In this document: positions 56,676 to 64,000 of the stretch, piece by piece
Numbering within the stretch: the first letter of the stretch is position 1
How the letters are laid out: each line of letters starts with the position of its first letter
Source: Diphasiastrum complanatum
Lineage: Eukaryota > Streptophyta > Lycopodiopsida > Lycopodiales > Lycopodiaceae
Length of the DNA stretch: 64,000 nt
Direction: 5' to 3'
NCBI GenBank assembly: GCA_029204225.1
Contig: CM055101.1
Location: 31,811,683 to 31,875,682, forward strand
Program-made: the position numbers and the translations under genes
Notes under the pieces: model-generated
Databases searched by the model: none
Seen by the model: the letters and a program-made list of their open reading frames with translations, nothing else
What the model was told of the DNA's origin: nothing

Positions 56676-58748
56676 AACTACGATCTACAACATGGTATCA
56701 GAGCTTGTAGTGTAGCAATCCTTAGCTCCCTGAGCGTGCCATCAGAGCTAGTTGTGGAGAAAATTATAGTGCCATGATGAAGCATGAGCTAGAGATTTAA
56801 AAACTCGGTTCTATGTAGAAAGCATGAGATTGCCTGGGATGTAAGAGAAAATGCAGTCTCTTGATGCATTGTCAGGGGACAGCTTGGATGTGAATGCACT
56901 GCATTGCATAGCATTTATCATCGACATTCATTTGGACCCTAAAGTAGAACTGGCAGATGTATTCCGGTCACCAGACTTTGCTTTTTCGCATTGTCATGCA
57001 ATCAGTCATTTAATAGTAATTTGCAGCTCTTTGAGTTTATAAACATATAAATTTATGTGAAGTATGATCATAAGGTCGATTGTCAGATACAAAGACTGCC
57101 ATGCGGTGTGGAAGAATTTGGTTGAAACAAAATGCAAGGTTACTTTCCAGATAAGAAGCAGAAAAAAATCATGTAAATATTGAAAACTTCTGTATGGAAT
57201 GTGAAATTATACAGAGGTTGAGATCGACTTGAAAATTGTGAGCATCTTGGAGAGCTACTACAGTTATTGACATATGATGTTAAAACTGAGAAGAGGGCTT
57301 AGGAGTGAAGCGGTAATTTCATTATGGAAATTTGGTGAAAGATTCTCTTTCTGAGGGACAAAGGGAACATCTTTATAGTTCTTGCTGGGATTATTTATAA
57401 AGCGTTCTTCATCCAAAGCCCATTTTCTTTGAAGCTTTAGGTTTGTTTCTGCTGCTAAACAACATGCTCTAGCACATCTGTTGCAGGAAGGCTTAGGTTT
57501 TTGAATGTGAAGATGTATGATGACATGGTTTGATACTGGCTCATGATCCAACTTGGGTAAACTTCAGACAATAGTTAGGGATTCGAGTTCTTTTATATTG
57601 CTGTTCTATATAGAACACATCTGAGACTTGCTGACTGGTGAGCCTTGAAGGAGATCTTACCTTTTGTTTTCAGTTGTCGTCCTTTGTAGCTTTAGTAAAT
57701 ATGTGATTCACTCATACAGTGAATTTATATAAACATGAATGCAACTTTGAAGTTAAAATTCTTATGCTGAGAAATTGTGGTGTAGCTACAAAACTCTATC
57801 TCTTGCAGCTTATAATGACTCAATTAGCTTGTGAAAGTTTCCCAGGTTTCTTTACTCAAGTAGATCAAACCTTTTACTTCCTCAGGATAGGGTGGCTACT
57901 AAATATAATTTCTTTCTCTGCTGCTTTTACAGGGGAAGCAGAAGGCTTGGTACATCAACCTATCGTATGGACACAGATGGGTTACCTATATCCTTTCATT
58001 GGGTATGACAGATCTTGTGATTTTTACAGCTAAAATAGCATAGAAATCATTGACAGGTAACTAATGCATGACATCTTCTACATTCATGTTTATCCAGGTT
58101 TCATTTTGAGTTTGGTTGTAGTGCTATTGCGCATCACAAAGAAACTTCGTTTCACTTATAGAGGATCAATCACCCAGCAAACCCCACTTCTTTCTCGTAA
58201 AGAAGGTACAGGAACTGGTGGCAGTTATGGTACTATACATCGAGATTATTTCCCAAACCTGTACAATTTGCAATTTGAGACATCAGATGGTGATGAAACT
58301 GGATCCAAGAACGATAACCTCTATGATAGTCGCACCTGTGCGGTGTGCTATGATGCGCCAAGGACTAGCTTCTTTGATCCATGTGGCCATTGTGTGACTT
58401 GCTACCCCTGTGGCCTGAGGTAGATAACTATCATGCTTGGTTAAATCTAGATAAACTGGTAGGAACTATTGGATTGACATAGGTTCTTAAAGTTGCCTCA
58501 AGCTTTGAGGATATGATTTCATTGTATTGGTTCAATCTCTAACCGCATCCTGCTGAGAGATGCCCTGGTCTAGGACTGTTAATCATCAAGTTGTCCTGTG
58601 TGTTTTATGCAACTAAAGTTTCACCTTTGCTGGTGTACTCAGGATACAAATTGGAGAAATTGGAGATTCTGATGAAATGGGAGACTATGGAACATGCCCT
58701 ATTTGCAGGACCAAAATTCAGCAAGTTCGAAAAATTTATACCGCTTAG
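34035..58748 (+). CDS. APD: APD-type transmembrane RING E3 ubiquitin ligase, ten coding exons
   Basis: Coding exons are 34035-34263, 49875-49981, 50271-50390, 50639-50735, 53273-53347, 53561-53643, 53841-53987, 57933-58002, 58098-58419 and 58643-58748. All have GT-AG borders and compatible phases, giving 1356 bases: 451 residues plus TAG. Order: Ser-rich cytosolic N-terminus; first membrane segment ~65-86 (across the exon 1/2 join, [11 protein letters not shown]); a non-cytosolic domain with [13 protein letters not shown]-like [12 protein letters not shown] and a Cys pair at 258/265; second membrane segment ~302-320; C-terminal RING-HC with C390, C393, C405, H407, C411, C414, C435, C438 and ending RKIYTA. 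Length and order match Arabidopsis APD proteins, endomembrane E3 ligases required in pollen mitosis. The start is the first in-frame ATG after TAA at 33954. Nothing is broken despite 25 kb of transposon-rich gene body. Confidence 0.9.
34440..36020. repeat. Diverged ~0.7-kb tandem duplication in intron 1
   Basis: Unit 1 (about 34590-35230) and unit 2 (about 35340-36020) share, in order, GATGTGGCAAGGTTTGGG, TTATAACACATGTTTA-like sequence, GACATGGTCA.GATTGT, GCTTTGCCAAACTTCACAAA and GGAAGGCCCTAGT. Offsets fall from ~753 to ~715 because of indels. Unit 2 holds an extra near-perfect ~85-bp internal duplication (TCTCACTGCTCAACACTATG at ~35783, again at ~35874). Before unit 1, a 54-bp AGATGCAGKCACT unit is also doubled (34494, 34548). 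Confidence 0.7.
36199..36264. repeat. 15-bp perfect inverted repeat
   Basis: TGCCACATGGCACAT (36199-36213) and its exact complement (36250-36264), separated by 36 bases, can form a stable hairpin. A third half-site, TCACATGGCACATG, lies in the loop. Confidence 0.8.
36455..38500. other. Intron 1 sequence with pyrimidine-rich patches, no gene
   Basis: 36460-36560 has four related words around AATGTGCATTCTCTCTC. 36700-37200 is GC-richer but has only short unrecognised ORFs on both strands. 37970-38055 is CT-rich and 38105-38135 G-rich. Nothing here can be named. Confidence 0.35.
38506..39296 (+). mobile_element. Ty3-gypsy gag relic, split by an LTR element
   Basis: It starts at ATG 38506 with a gag N-terminus ([20 protein letters not shown]). 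After a stop the gag core follows ([20 protein letters not shown] near 38775), and further on [20 protein letters not shown] (~39120-39180), which matches the relic at 28.7 kb. Frames are broken repeatedly. It stops at 39296, where the next LTR begins. Confidence 0.75.
39297..40214 (-). repeat. 3' LTR of outer element
   Basis: On the plus strand it starts TGTTGCGCCG and ends TTTACAACA; 918 bp, the same length as its partner. The neighbouring purine stretch (GAGGGGAGAA in element orientation, 40215-40224) is the polypurine tract. Confidence 0.95.
40557..40812 (-). pseudogene. C-terminal repeated tail of outer gag-protease ORF
   Basis: This continues, past the nested insertion, the frame that stops at 45632. 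The peptide unit is about 50 residues (HLFNEG.P..TNQLTR.QME, then [18 protein letters not shown]) and is present twice over the junction, matching a 150-bp DNA duplication. It ends KNLES stop at 40557. It is hydrophilic and resembles no known domain. Confidence 0.7.
40813..42056 (-). repeat. 3' LTR of nested element
   Basis: On the plus strand TGTAGCGCAGG...TTTACAACA. It includes a cluster of GGCGCC palindromes at 41910-42025. The purine tract GGTGGGGTGGA (element orientation) follows at 42057-42067. Confidence 0.95.
42068..43840 (-). other. Interior of nested element, weakly coding-like
   Basis: No retrotransposon domain. Two diverged tandem blocks (about 42640-42790 and 42845-42985) translate on the minus strand to related peptides, [13 protein letters not shown]...QTNAK and [13 protein letters not shown]...RTDAK, each with one stop. 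They may be remnants of a duplicated ORF or captured sequence. Both blocks on the plus strand contain AAGTAGCTCT.TTTGAATCAG. Confidence 0.4.
43845..44394 (-). repeat. Leader of nested element, shared with outer element
   Basis: Nearly the same sequence as 47870-48329 apart from an ~85-bp indel. It contains five copies of a ~35-bp module (plus strand CCGTGCTT..CACC....GGCAGCAC.TTGCCTCA) at 43917, 44028, 44121, 44203 and 44281. It lies between the 5' LTR/primer site and the body, where packaging signals reside in LTR elements. Confidence 0.8.
44395..45639 (-). repeat. 5' LTR of nested element
   Basis: Almost identical to 40813-42056. One GGCGCC site is mutated (TTGCGCC) and one G is inserted. 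Confidence 0.95.
45645..46090 (-). pseudogene. Retropepsin-like region of outer element
   Basis: Reading from about 46085: [14 protein letters not shown], then [19 protein letters not shown], the start and the ILG...W segment of a retrotransposon aspartic protease. The catalytic D-S/T-G is D-L-G. A TGA interrupts near 45928, and the frame differs from gag. It is followed by the repeated tail that the nested element interrupts at 45640. Confidence 0.7.
46081..47505 (-). pseudogene. Gag of outer element, one amber stop
   Basis: Starts at ATG 47505. A charged, coiled-coil-like segment comes first (~60-115), then the gag capsid core ([59 protein letters not shown]). A TAG at 46794-46792 interrupts the frame, which continues to a CCHC knuckle [14 protein letters not shown] (near 46390-46350) and an acidic tail. 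Without the stop it would be about 470 residues, typical of plant gypsy gag. It joins the protease only by a frame change near 46100. Confidence 0.88.
47860..48329 (-). repeat. Leader and primer site of outer element
   Basis: Contains the primer-binding 12-mer TGGTATCAGAGC (48327-48316), two bases from the LTR, and four copies of the same CCGTGCTT...GCAGCA module seen in the nested element (47942, 48053, 48139, 48208). Confidence 0.8.
48330..49247 (-). repeat. 5' LTR of outer element
   Basis: 918 bp, partner of 39297-40214, followed by TATAG. In element orientation it starts TGTTGTAAAGC, as does the nested element's LTR. Confidence 0.95.
49253..49874 (+). other. 3' end of APD intron 1
   Basis: Ordinary AT-rich intron sequence ending in the acceptor at 49874. 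Nothing else recognised. Confidence 0.5.
49875..49981 (+). CDS. APD: APD exon 2 (residues 77-112)
   Basis: Completes membrane segment 1 ([11 protein letters not shown]) and the following stretch [11 protein letters not shown]. Donor GTACAT. Confidence 0.88.
50271..50390 (+). CDS. APD: APD exon 3 (residues 113-152)
   Basis: Phase 0 at both ends. Carries the family hallmark [10 protein letters not shown] and WSEYHEIAL. Acceptor TGCAG, donor GTATGG. Confidence 0.9.
50639..50735 (+). CDS. APD: APD exon 4 (residues 153-184 plus one base)
   Basis: Encodes [20 protein letters not shown] with potential N-glycosylation sites. Acceptor ACCAG, donor GTACCA. Confidence 0.88.
50826..50856. repeat. 10-bp GC-rich hairpin in APD intron 4
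   Basis: GAGCTGCCCG (50826-50835) and its complement (50847-50856) around an 11-base loop that contains ACGCGT. A further CTGCCCGAG appears at ~50859 and ~50908. Confidence 0.75.
51012..51200 (+). pseudogene. Fragment resembling a plastid transit peptide
   Basis: ATG at 51012 opens a Ser/Ala-rich, acid-poor frame ([20 protein letters not shown]...), then shifts by one base to another Arg/Ser-rich frame ([20 protein letters not shown]). Composition resembles a chloroplast-targeting sequence, but no mature domain follows. It could be a captured first exon; the parent gene is not recognised. Confidence 0.3.
51480..52070 (-). pseudogene. ERF (AP2/ERF, group IX-like) transcription-factor pseudogene
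   Basis: Antisense inside APD intron 4. N-terminal part near 52050-51920: [20 protein letters not shown], resembling the N-terminus of ERF1-type factors. After a frame change the AP2/ERF DNA-binding domain follows ([38 protein letters not shown]; 51790-51640). The end of the AP2 domain (usually ...YDRAAFRMRG..A.LNFP) is mostly deleted, and a stop follows MREA at 51633. A Ser/Glu-rich C-terminal remnant continues in another frame ([21 protein letters not shown]). At least two frame changes and one deletion make it non-functional. No intron is visible, as is usual for ERF genes. Confidence 0.85.
52600..52850. repeat. Short repeats, (TC)n and alternating purine-pyrimidine run
   Basis: 52608-52690 has a doubled GGTCTCTCTCGGCCTCTCTCT. 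Around 52635-52755 are several GCGAGATATGNGA-like words. (TC)n fills 52767-52815, and 52821-52844 is an alternating purine-pyrimidine tract (ACGTGCGCGCGC then ACACACACACAC). Confidence 0.85.
53273..53347 (+). CDS. APD: APD exon 5 (residues 185-209)
   Basis: Phase 1 at both ends; encodes [20 protein letters not shown]. Acceptor CTGCAG, donor GTGAGC. Confidence 0.88.
53561..53643 (+). CDS. APD: APD exon 6 (residues 210-237)
   Basis: Encodes [20 protein letters not shown] and NLNRHHVE. Donor GTGTAT is weak, but phase and homology agree. Confidence 0.85.
53841..53987 (+). CDS. APD: APD exon 7 (residues 238-286)
   Basis: Encodes [15 protein letters not shown], the conserved Cys-containing [20 protein letters not shown] and LLTTPDEGQ. 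Donor GTATTT. Confidence 0.9.
54334..55038. mobile_element. hAT-like non-autonomous DNA transposon in APD intron 7
   Basis: A 705-bp insertion with 11-bp perfect terminal inverted repeats (CATAGTTGCAC...GTGCAACTATG) and an 8-bp target duplication ATTTAGAT (54326-54333 and 55039-55046). An 8-bp duplication is characteristic of the hAT superfamily. Subterminal CGTTTCT / AGAAACG words occur at both ends. There is no transposase ORF. The interior carries a strongly palindromic G/C tract. Confidence 0.85.
54577..54715. repeat. Nested G-run/C-run palindromes inside the hAT-like element
   Basis: The word GGGGGGCGGTAGCCCCCC (or its complement) recurs about four times, joined by GAGAAAC/AAGAAAC linkers and further G6 runs. 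It can fold as hairpins, as a cruciform between copies, or on the G-rich strand as quadruplexes. Confidence 0.85.
55047..56080 (+). other. APD intron 7 sequence after the hAT-like element
   Basis: A short open frame near 55050-55195 ([20 protein letters not shown]) overlaps the insertion border and is not needed for the APD reading frame. No other feature. Confidence 0.35.
56090..56704 (+). mobile_element. LTR remnant with primer-binding site in APD intron 7
   Basis: A perfect TGGTATCAGAGC (56693-56704) directly follows ...CTACAACA, the layout at the end of a plus-strand 5' LTR. The upstream sequence holds (TC)25 at 56331-56380 and (CT)26 at 56621-56672. The LTR's left end is not fixed, and no gag or pol follows in the intron. 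Confidence 0.5.
56705..57932 (+). other. 3' part of APD intron 7
   Basis: No domain recognised. It ends at acceptor TTTTACAG (57932). Confidence 0.4.
57933..58002 (+). CDS. APD: APD exon 8 (residues 287-309 plus one base)
   Basis: Encodes [20 protein letters not shown], the conserved juxtamembrane block and start of membrane segment 2. Donor GTATGA. Confidence 0.88.
58098..58419 (+). CDS. APD: APD exon 9 (residues 310-416 plus two bases)
   Basis: Rest of membrane segment 2 ([11 protein letters not shown]), a Ser/Gly/acidic cytosolic linker with TPLLSRK, and the first six zinc ligands of the RING (CAVC ... [13 protein letters not shown]). Donor GTAGAT. Confidence 0.9.
58643..58748 (+). CDS. 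APD: APD exon 10 (residues 417-451 and stop)
   Basis: Supplies the last RING cysteines ([10 protein letters not shown]) and the terminal [12 protein letters not shown] at 58746-58748. Acceptor CTCAG. Confidence 0.9.
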
Positions 58749-61025
58749 TATGTTTAATTGGTATATATCACGTGGATCAAGGTTCAAGAAAAAGCCATCC
58801 ATGCCCAAGAGGCAGAATTTATTTTGATACACATCCAGGCAACAAGATCATGGCTATGAACAGCAAGTTTGAAGTGAATAACATGCTGCTCTTCTATTCG
58901 AAATAGTGCAGCTACTAACAAGCTCTGAACTACGCAATATAAGATGGCTGCCTGATGTCAGAGCCTCACCACAAAGTCAGCACAAACTCAATGATACTTT
59001 TTCAGCAACTGGGAGTGCAGTCTGCCTGTTATCTGGTCAAAGGCATGAAATATGGGGGGTTTTTTTTAGCAAAAATCTGCTCGCAGAAGGTGCATTGGAT
59101 ACATATATGTCATAGACACTGGACTTTTAAGGGTATGTTGGTGGCATTACTCAATCAGAGACGATGTAACTAATCAGTTGAAAGTCTTATAGTTCTCAGT
59201 ATGTTATACAAATTATATCACATGCTATAAAAGTTTTGGGAATTATCTGTAAAAGCTTGAGCTACAAAGTATTTCCTCAGGGTATCGTAGGTAAGATTGC
59301 AAATCTGTGTATCTTTTACTTATATGTTTGAAGAAGATCAAATCCCTTACCGGGGTGCCTCCTCCAACAAGTGTACTTAACTCATGTTGGCATCATTTCT
59401 CATCACATAGGACCACCTAGGCATAAATTTCAGCTTATGTGAAAGATGAGGAGTGCACTTGAGTGGGCTCAACCTGTGGGAGGAAATTATTCTGACATTC
59501 TCCCACTTGCCATGCTCCTATGTGAAATCATCCTAAGTCCCTTTCATTCATAGCCGACAATTTCTACCTTCCACAACTTTGCAATAAAAAACTAGTAGTG
59601 AGTAAATGAACACAAGGTGAAGGGCACTCATTTTTTAGCCTCAAATAGCTTGATGTTGCATATTCTGGAGAGGTCAGCAGTTTTTAAAACCAAGTTTACC
59701 TTGTGTCTAAGGAGAATGTTTTGACATATCTTAAAAACTTAATAAGGTGACAGGGAAAATAGTCTCCAATACAATAATCAATCACTATCAAATCTCCAGG
59801 TACAGCCTTTCAAAGCTACAACATACATGTGGACAAAAATCCGACTTATGTATACTCCCATATAGTTCAAGCAAAATCAGCTTCGACTACTTAAAAAAAA
59901 ATTGTTTTAGATTCTTCAGGATGAAAGGACCATTTTTTTCTGAGTGCATTTGTCATTTCCATTTATAACTTTTCTACGTACTGTAATGTCATTCATACAT
60001 TTTACTGACAATCAAGGCTGCAAGCTGATGCAATATGACACCTTCAACATACTTTTCGTACTATTGATCTTATCAAGTTGGAAAAGAATGAATGTTTCTT
60101 CTTGACCAAACTCTTTCTAATTAGGGTTATGTAGGAACCTAACAGCCGGATGTGCCATGAATCCAATCAAAGTAATTGATTGATTGATCATAAAACAAAT
60201 GCAGATTAGACACACAAAATTGAGATCTAGATTGACAATTTTACATGCATCAAGCAAGAGCAATCTAAAATCATGAATCAAAAGTGATGATCACCCCACA
60301 CACGTGTGGCACAATATCCAATACGGCCTGTAGACACTAAATGATGTTAAGAACACTTAGTTTTTGCTTAGATCCAAAAGAAATCAAAGTACATAGTGTA
60401 GAAAGTCGAGTTTGCCAATAAGCTTTCAAAAATAATCTAAGGCATTACTATGGGGAGATGGTAATACATAGAAAGCCTCTTCTCCCACCTCGAGTTAGGT
60501 GAAAATCTAGCATGTAATAAGGAAGTTGATTGAGCTTTCTTGTCCTAATTTGTCATTTTAGCCTCATCCTTGAGTCTTGCCATGTTGGTGGCTAGATTGA
60601 TCAACCTAGTCCATAAATCTAGGAATTTGGTCCTACAATGTAGGAACCACTACCAAACAAATTTGACAAACCTTTTAGAGATGACCTAAACTACTCTAGT
60701 GTAGATTCCCATGTGGCACTATGGTCTACCACGTGTGGGACCCACCATTGTACATATTCACATGGTTTAACATAGCTAGATTTGCCAATTTAGGCATTTT
60801 TTCACATCTACCTTTTACTATTTTTGTTGATTTTTTTTCCAAATGCAATGTTTGGCGAACGAAAACAATATTTATTTGTAAGGACTTGAGTGATGAAATG
60901 CTCGCCGATGATCGTTGAGATATGAAACAAAATGAGCAAGTTGAGTGCAGAGTATGTAACTCATCAATGACATTTAGATATCACATAGAAAAACAAATGA
61001 TCACTTTGCTACTGTATTATAGAAG
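58749..61025. other. APD 3' flank and unassigned sequence
   Basis: No AATAAA is seen soon after the APD stop. 59480-59580 contains a CTCCCACTTGCCATG-type sequence of the kind found in plant repeats. No gene is recognised. Confidence 0.35.
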
Positions 61026-61420
61026 ATGGATAATATGCAAAAATGAGTGGAAGCCACTAGATCAAGATTATGCATTAAATCATCAAGAGCAACTTCAATA
61101 ACAGTGAAAAGAAATGACAACATTCTTGCTATGATTGAGGTTGAGGAAGATTGGAGTCTCAATCACATTCGATCAGAACTAGACATGTCGCAAGTCGATC
61201 TACCTCAGTACTATCAATTTCAATTGAATGGTATTAAGGTATGTTATGCCATATGAAATTTTCATTTTTCTGTTTGTTAGTGATTCAGTTGTGCAAGATA
61301 AGTTATACATCATGAATTAATTGAACCTAAACAATTTCTCATGTGTAGGTAAGAGCAAGGCAGGAAGAGCATATAAAATGCAAAGACATAGGAACATCCA
61401 TTGAAATTGAATATCCATAG
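61026..61420 (+). pseudogene. Two-exon fragment, possible ubiquitin-like fold
   Basis: The first block reads from ATG 61026, with a TGA six codons in (61044-61046), and is then open to 61238 with donor AAG/GTATGT. The second block, 61349-61420, follows an acceptor TGTGTAG and ends at TAG; both borders are phase 0. Residues include SITVKRNDNILAMIEVEEDW, SLNHIRSELDMSQ, YYQFQLNGIKV and then RARQEEHIKC. The pattern strand-strand-helix-strand is compatible with a beta-grasp fold, but I do not recognise the family. The early stop suggests a pseudogene or a missing upstream exon. Confidence 0.45.
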
Positions 61421-61686
61421 AATTTGAACAACGTAATTTTCTATTATGTCGTATAATTTTAAATATACATTGTGTTTGAAAATATATGAACCGCTCAACT
61501 TGAGTATCATTGTTCAAGTTGAGGCTCTTTCTTTTCTACAATCTCTATATCCATTTTTCCATATGGTAGTAACTTTGGTAGAGAATGTGTAATTGAAACT
61601 GGAAATGAATGTTTGATATTAATTTTTATTGTCTCCTGCCAGAAATGCATTATCTCCTTTGGGGCAACCTTCGGGCTAGAGAACTG

Positions 61687-61692
61687 AAAAAA

Positions 61693-61723
<31 letters not shown>

Positions 61724-61729
61724 CAAAAT
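61687..61729. repeat. A-rich run and (AAAAC)n repeat
   Basis: Twelve A followed by about six CAAAA units. On the minus strand this is a (GTTTT)n tract. Confidence 0.9.
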
Positions 61730-62137
61730 CAAATCACAAGCACATGTTATTTTTCAAGAATAAGTGATTACGAATTATGAATAAGTGATTGTGATTGTGA
61801 ATAAATAGATTACCTAAAGTAGATTCGAAAGCTTATCTTGTTGTGCAAGCCAAGTGAAAAAATGTTTGGCATTGTATATCGTATACCAACCATAGCTAAC
61901 ACAGTCAGTCTGTTGGGGGGACTACAGTGTTCAAATATATACTCCAATTAGAAATGAATTTTTTTTCAAAAAAATAGATGGCATATCGGATCAACGCGCA
62001 CGTGATTAAATGGAAATCTACAAAAGAAACAAGCGTGCATCGAATCTATATCAAATGAAAAATACCTTAGCATCAAACATTGTAAGCTTTGTATATGTTG
62101 TTGCACCTAGCACTAGAAAGAGTTCCACGGTGACTGC
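61730..62137. other. Unassigned sequence
   Basis: AT-rich; no further exon of the minus-strand protease fragment recognised. Confidence 0.3.
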
Positions 62138-62626
62138 TTAATGGATAAGGCTCATTGGTTCATTGTGAGCGTGTGTAATAGAGTTCATCTTTATACAAAT
62201 CGGATTACACACAACCTCATCATTGAGATATAAAGACAAAGCATATAAGCTCCAATGGTCACTGCAATCAGAAATCAATATGTTATCAAGAGTGCAAGTA
62301 AAATCACAATTCATATGAAAAAATCAATGAATTAAAATGTGGAAAGCATATACTTACTTGTGTATGTATGGAAGCACAAGCAATGGTGTCCCCTCTCTGA
62401 TATTTTTTATCATCGTTGAGTGCAAGGTCTCAAAATCGGAGAAGTTGAAAGCACTCATAAAATGGATAGGAAATAATGTGACATCTGTAAAAATTGGAGT
62501 TTGAAAAATCTCCATCAAATACTGAATGGCCCCCGCTCCTACATTATCTCCTAACATGTTATCCTTATTTTCTAATTCACCTGTGTCTAATATGCTAAGG
62601 GGATGATTAATTTTGCTACGTGGCAT
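62138..62626 (-). pseudogene. Ulp1/C48-type cysteine protease fragment, two exons
   Basis: Minus-strand exon 62626-62358 follows acceptor ATTTTCAG and ends AA at a strong donor GTAAGTAT. The second exon, 62261-62138, follows acceptor TGATTGCAG and ends TAA. The join restores LLVLPYIHNDHWSLYALSLY. Family features: LGDNVGAGAIQYLMEIF where Ulp1 proteases have LND..INFYL, a strand-rich FPIHFMSAFN block, and the catalytic His in DHWSLY. The expected catalytic Asp (YLDS) reads MNS here, and the catalytic Cys region is missing. The family removes SUMO or ubiquitin-like proteins and is often carried by plant MULE transposons. An extra minus-strand frame at 62810-62627 could be earlier coding sequence. 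Confidence 0.65.
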
Positions 62627-62925
62627 CTGAAAATTGTAATGTGAACCGAGAGATTTCTAACAGATAGTGCCAAAGTACTACTTTATTGACTAGAACAGAA
62701 GTATTCAAGACTTGACTTGCATTAGAATAACAATGAATCAGTCTATATAAGCATTCAAGCCTCTTTCCAAGTGCAAGGACCTTATTCATCCTATCTGAAC
62801 AATTCGACATTGATCAAATTCAAATTCTACACTATGACCTAAATTATTAATTCTGCTTATTGATAATAAAAAAATTCGACTGTTTCGGTAAATACAAAAC
62901 ATTCAATAGTAACAAGAATTGATCA

Positions 62926-63886
62926 TATGTGAACTTAAATCTTGTAGTGCCTTCAAAACTCTTACAATTTATTGAGAAATATTCTAAACTTGCCACTCTC
63001 CTTAATATTTTTTTAAAGGGGATAAGACGTAGCCCTCTGATAAAGTGGAATGACAAAATTGATAAGAGTTCTCAACACAATGATTTATATCTCTCCCTAA
63101 GAGGTCCTCATGAGAAAGACCCACATTTTGGACCAATCTAGAAGAGAGTACTAGCAAACTCTCAAGCGAGATTGATTTACAAGGTGATCAATCTAGAAAA
63201 AAGGATAAAAAGAGTGTTGATGACTTCTCTATCCATAATGGACATATGCATGCCCAATGTGGATGCATTAAAAAAAAAATTATGAATGTCATGACCCACA
63301 TTGTGCAAGGAATCAAAGAATAATCATATTTTAGATTTAGTACGAAGGAATTTCTATTGGCCAAATCTTAAACCCTTTGTAGAATCTTATGTGTCAAGTG
63401 AGACGAATGCCAATTGAATAAGCCAACCATCTTAAGGCTGGTGGACCATTACATCCACTGAATATTCCTAATAGGAAATAAAATAGTATTTTGATGGATT
63501 TTGTGGTTGGATTACCATGGACGAATATATAAAAATGATGCAATTTGAGTAGTTGTCGACCTTCTTACCAAATTGGCTACATGTATTCTGGTAAAGACCT
63601 CTACGAAGGCTGATGATTTGGCTCAAATATTTGTTGAACATCTGTTTAGACTTCACAAATTGTCGAGTGACATTATGAGCAATCGTGATTCGAAGTTTAC
63701 CAATCACTTTTGGTAGGCCATCTTTACTAAACTAGAGACAACATTGAGCTTTAATTCCTCTGATCATCTCGGGATGGATGGTCAGATAGAAGGAACTAAT
63801 CAAACGATGGAACAAATGCTACGAGCATACGTTTCCCGATGGCAATCTCATTGGGAGAAATATTTGCCCTTAATTGATTTTGCCTA
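62926..63886 (+). mobile_element. Ty3-gypsy RT-RNaseH connection and integrase relic
   Basis: Near 62950-63055 the frame reads LLQFIEKYSKLATLLNIFLK, the end of gypsy reverse transcriptase. From 63338 it is integrase: NFYWPNLKPFVESYV at the zinc finger, then VVVDLLTKLATCILVKTSTK, LSSDIMSNRDSKFTNHFW, LGMDGQIEGTNQTMEQMLRA and SHWEKYLPLIDFA. Stops, deletions and frame shifts are frequent, and RNase H is missing. It ends at about 63886; the last ~110 bases of the window are unassigned. Confidence 0.85.
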
Positions 63887-64000
63887 AATAGTAGTAAGCA
63901 TTCAACTACCAATTTTAGCCTATTTATGCTTATGTTTTTCTTGATTTTTCTTGCATTTTGATAGGTTTTTGACTTACCCTCAAGCTTTTTCCAACTTTTT

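Overview
This is nuclear DNA of a land plant, most likely a seed plant with a large, repeat-rich genome. The evidence is two recognisable plant host genes with GT-AG introns, a 15.6 kb intron filled with nested LTR retrotransposons, many Ty1-copia and Ty3-gypsy relics, and long (GA)n/(CT)n arrays. I see no bacterial operons, rRNA or tRNA genes. The species cannot be told from the sequence; a gymnosperm would fit the intron size, but that is inference.

Layout. 221-4976 is a complete minus-strand LTR retrotransposon with a 5-bp target duplication; it carries gag and a protease-like region but no polymerase. 6938-8090 is the terminal exon of a PMI1-like (PLASTID MOVEMENT IMPAIRED 1) gene. 8.1-15.6 kb is AT-rich with a few degenerate repeats. 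15.6-22.05 kb holds two broken copia elements separated by an unrecognised coding-like block (19030-19488). 22.6-25.3 kb lies between two equal-length (GA)69 arrays and contains a regular array of small hairpins. 25.5-29.2 kb is gypsy relics and tandem duplications; 29.2-33.9 kb is non-coding with short repeats.

34035-58748 is the main gene. Ten coding exons join in phase into a 451-residue transmembrane RING E3 ubiquitin ligase of the APD (ABERRANT POLLEN DEVELOPMENT) family. Intron 1 (15,611 bp) contains a gypsy gag relic, a 9951-bp gag-protease LTR element with 918-bp LTRs (39297-49247), and inside that a 4827-bp non-coding LTR element (40813-45639). Both have exact target duplications, and the LTR divergences agree with the nesting order. 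Intron 4 carries an antisense ERF transcription-factor pseudogene and a fragment resembling a plastid targeting peptide. Intron 7 carries a 705-bp hAT-like element with an 8-bp target duplication and an LTR/primer-binding-site remnant.

58.7-64 kb holds a two-exon fragment that may have a ubiquitin-like fold, a convergent Ulp1/C48-like protease fragment, and a gypsy RT-RNaseH-integrase relic that runs almost to the window end.

The host genes do not form a pathway together. The clearest theme is how the APD gene keeps its reading frame across heavy transposon insertion, and how gag-protease-only and leader-only elements appear to depend on other elements for movement.
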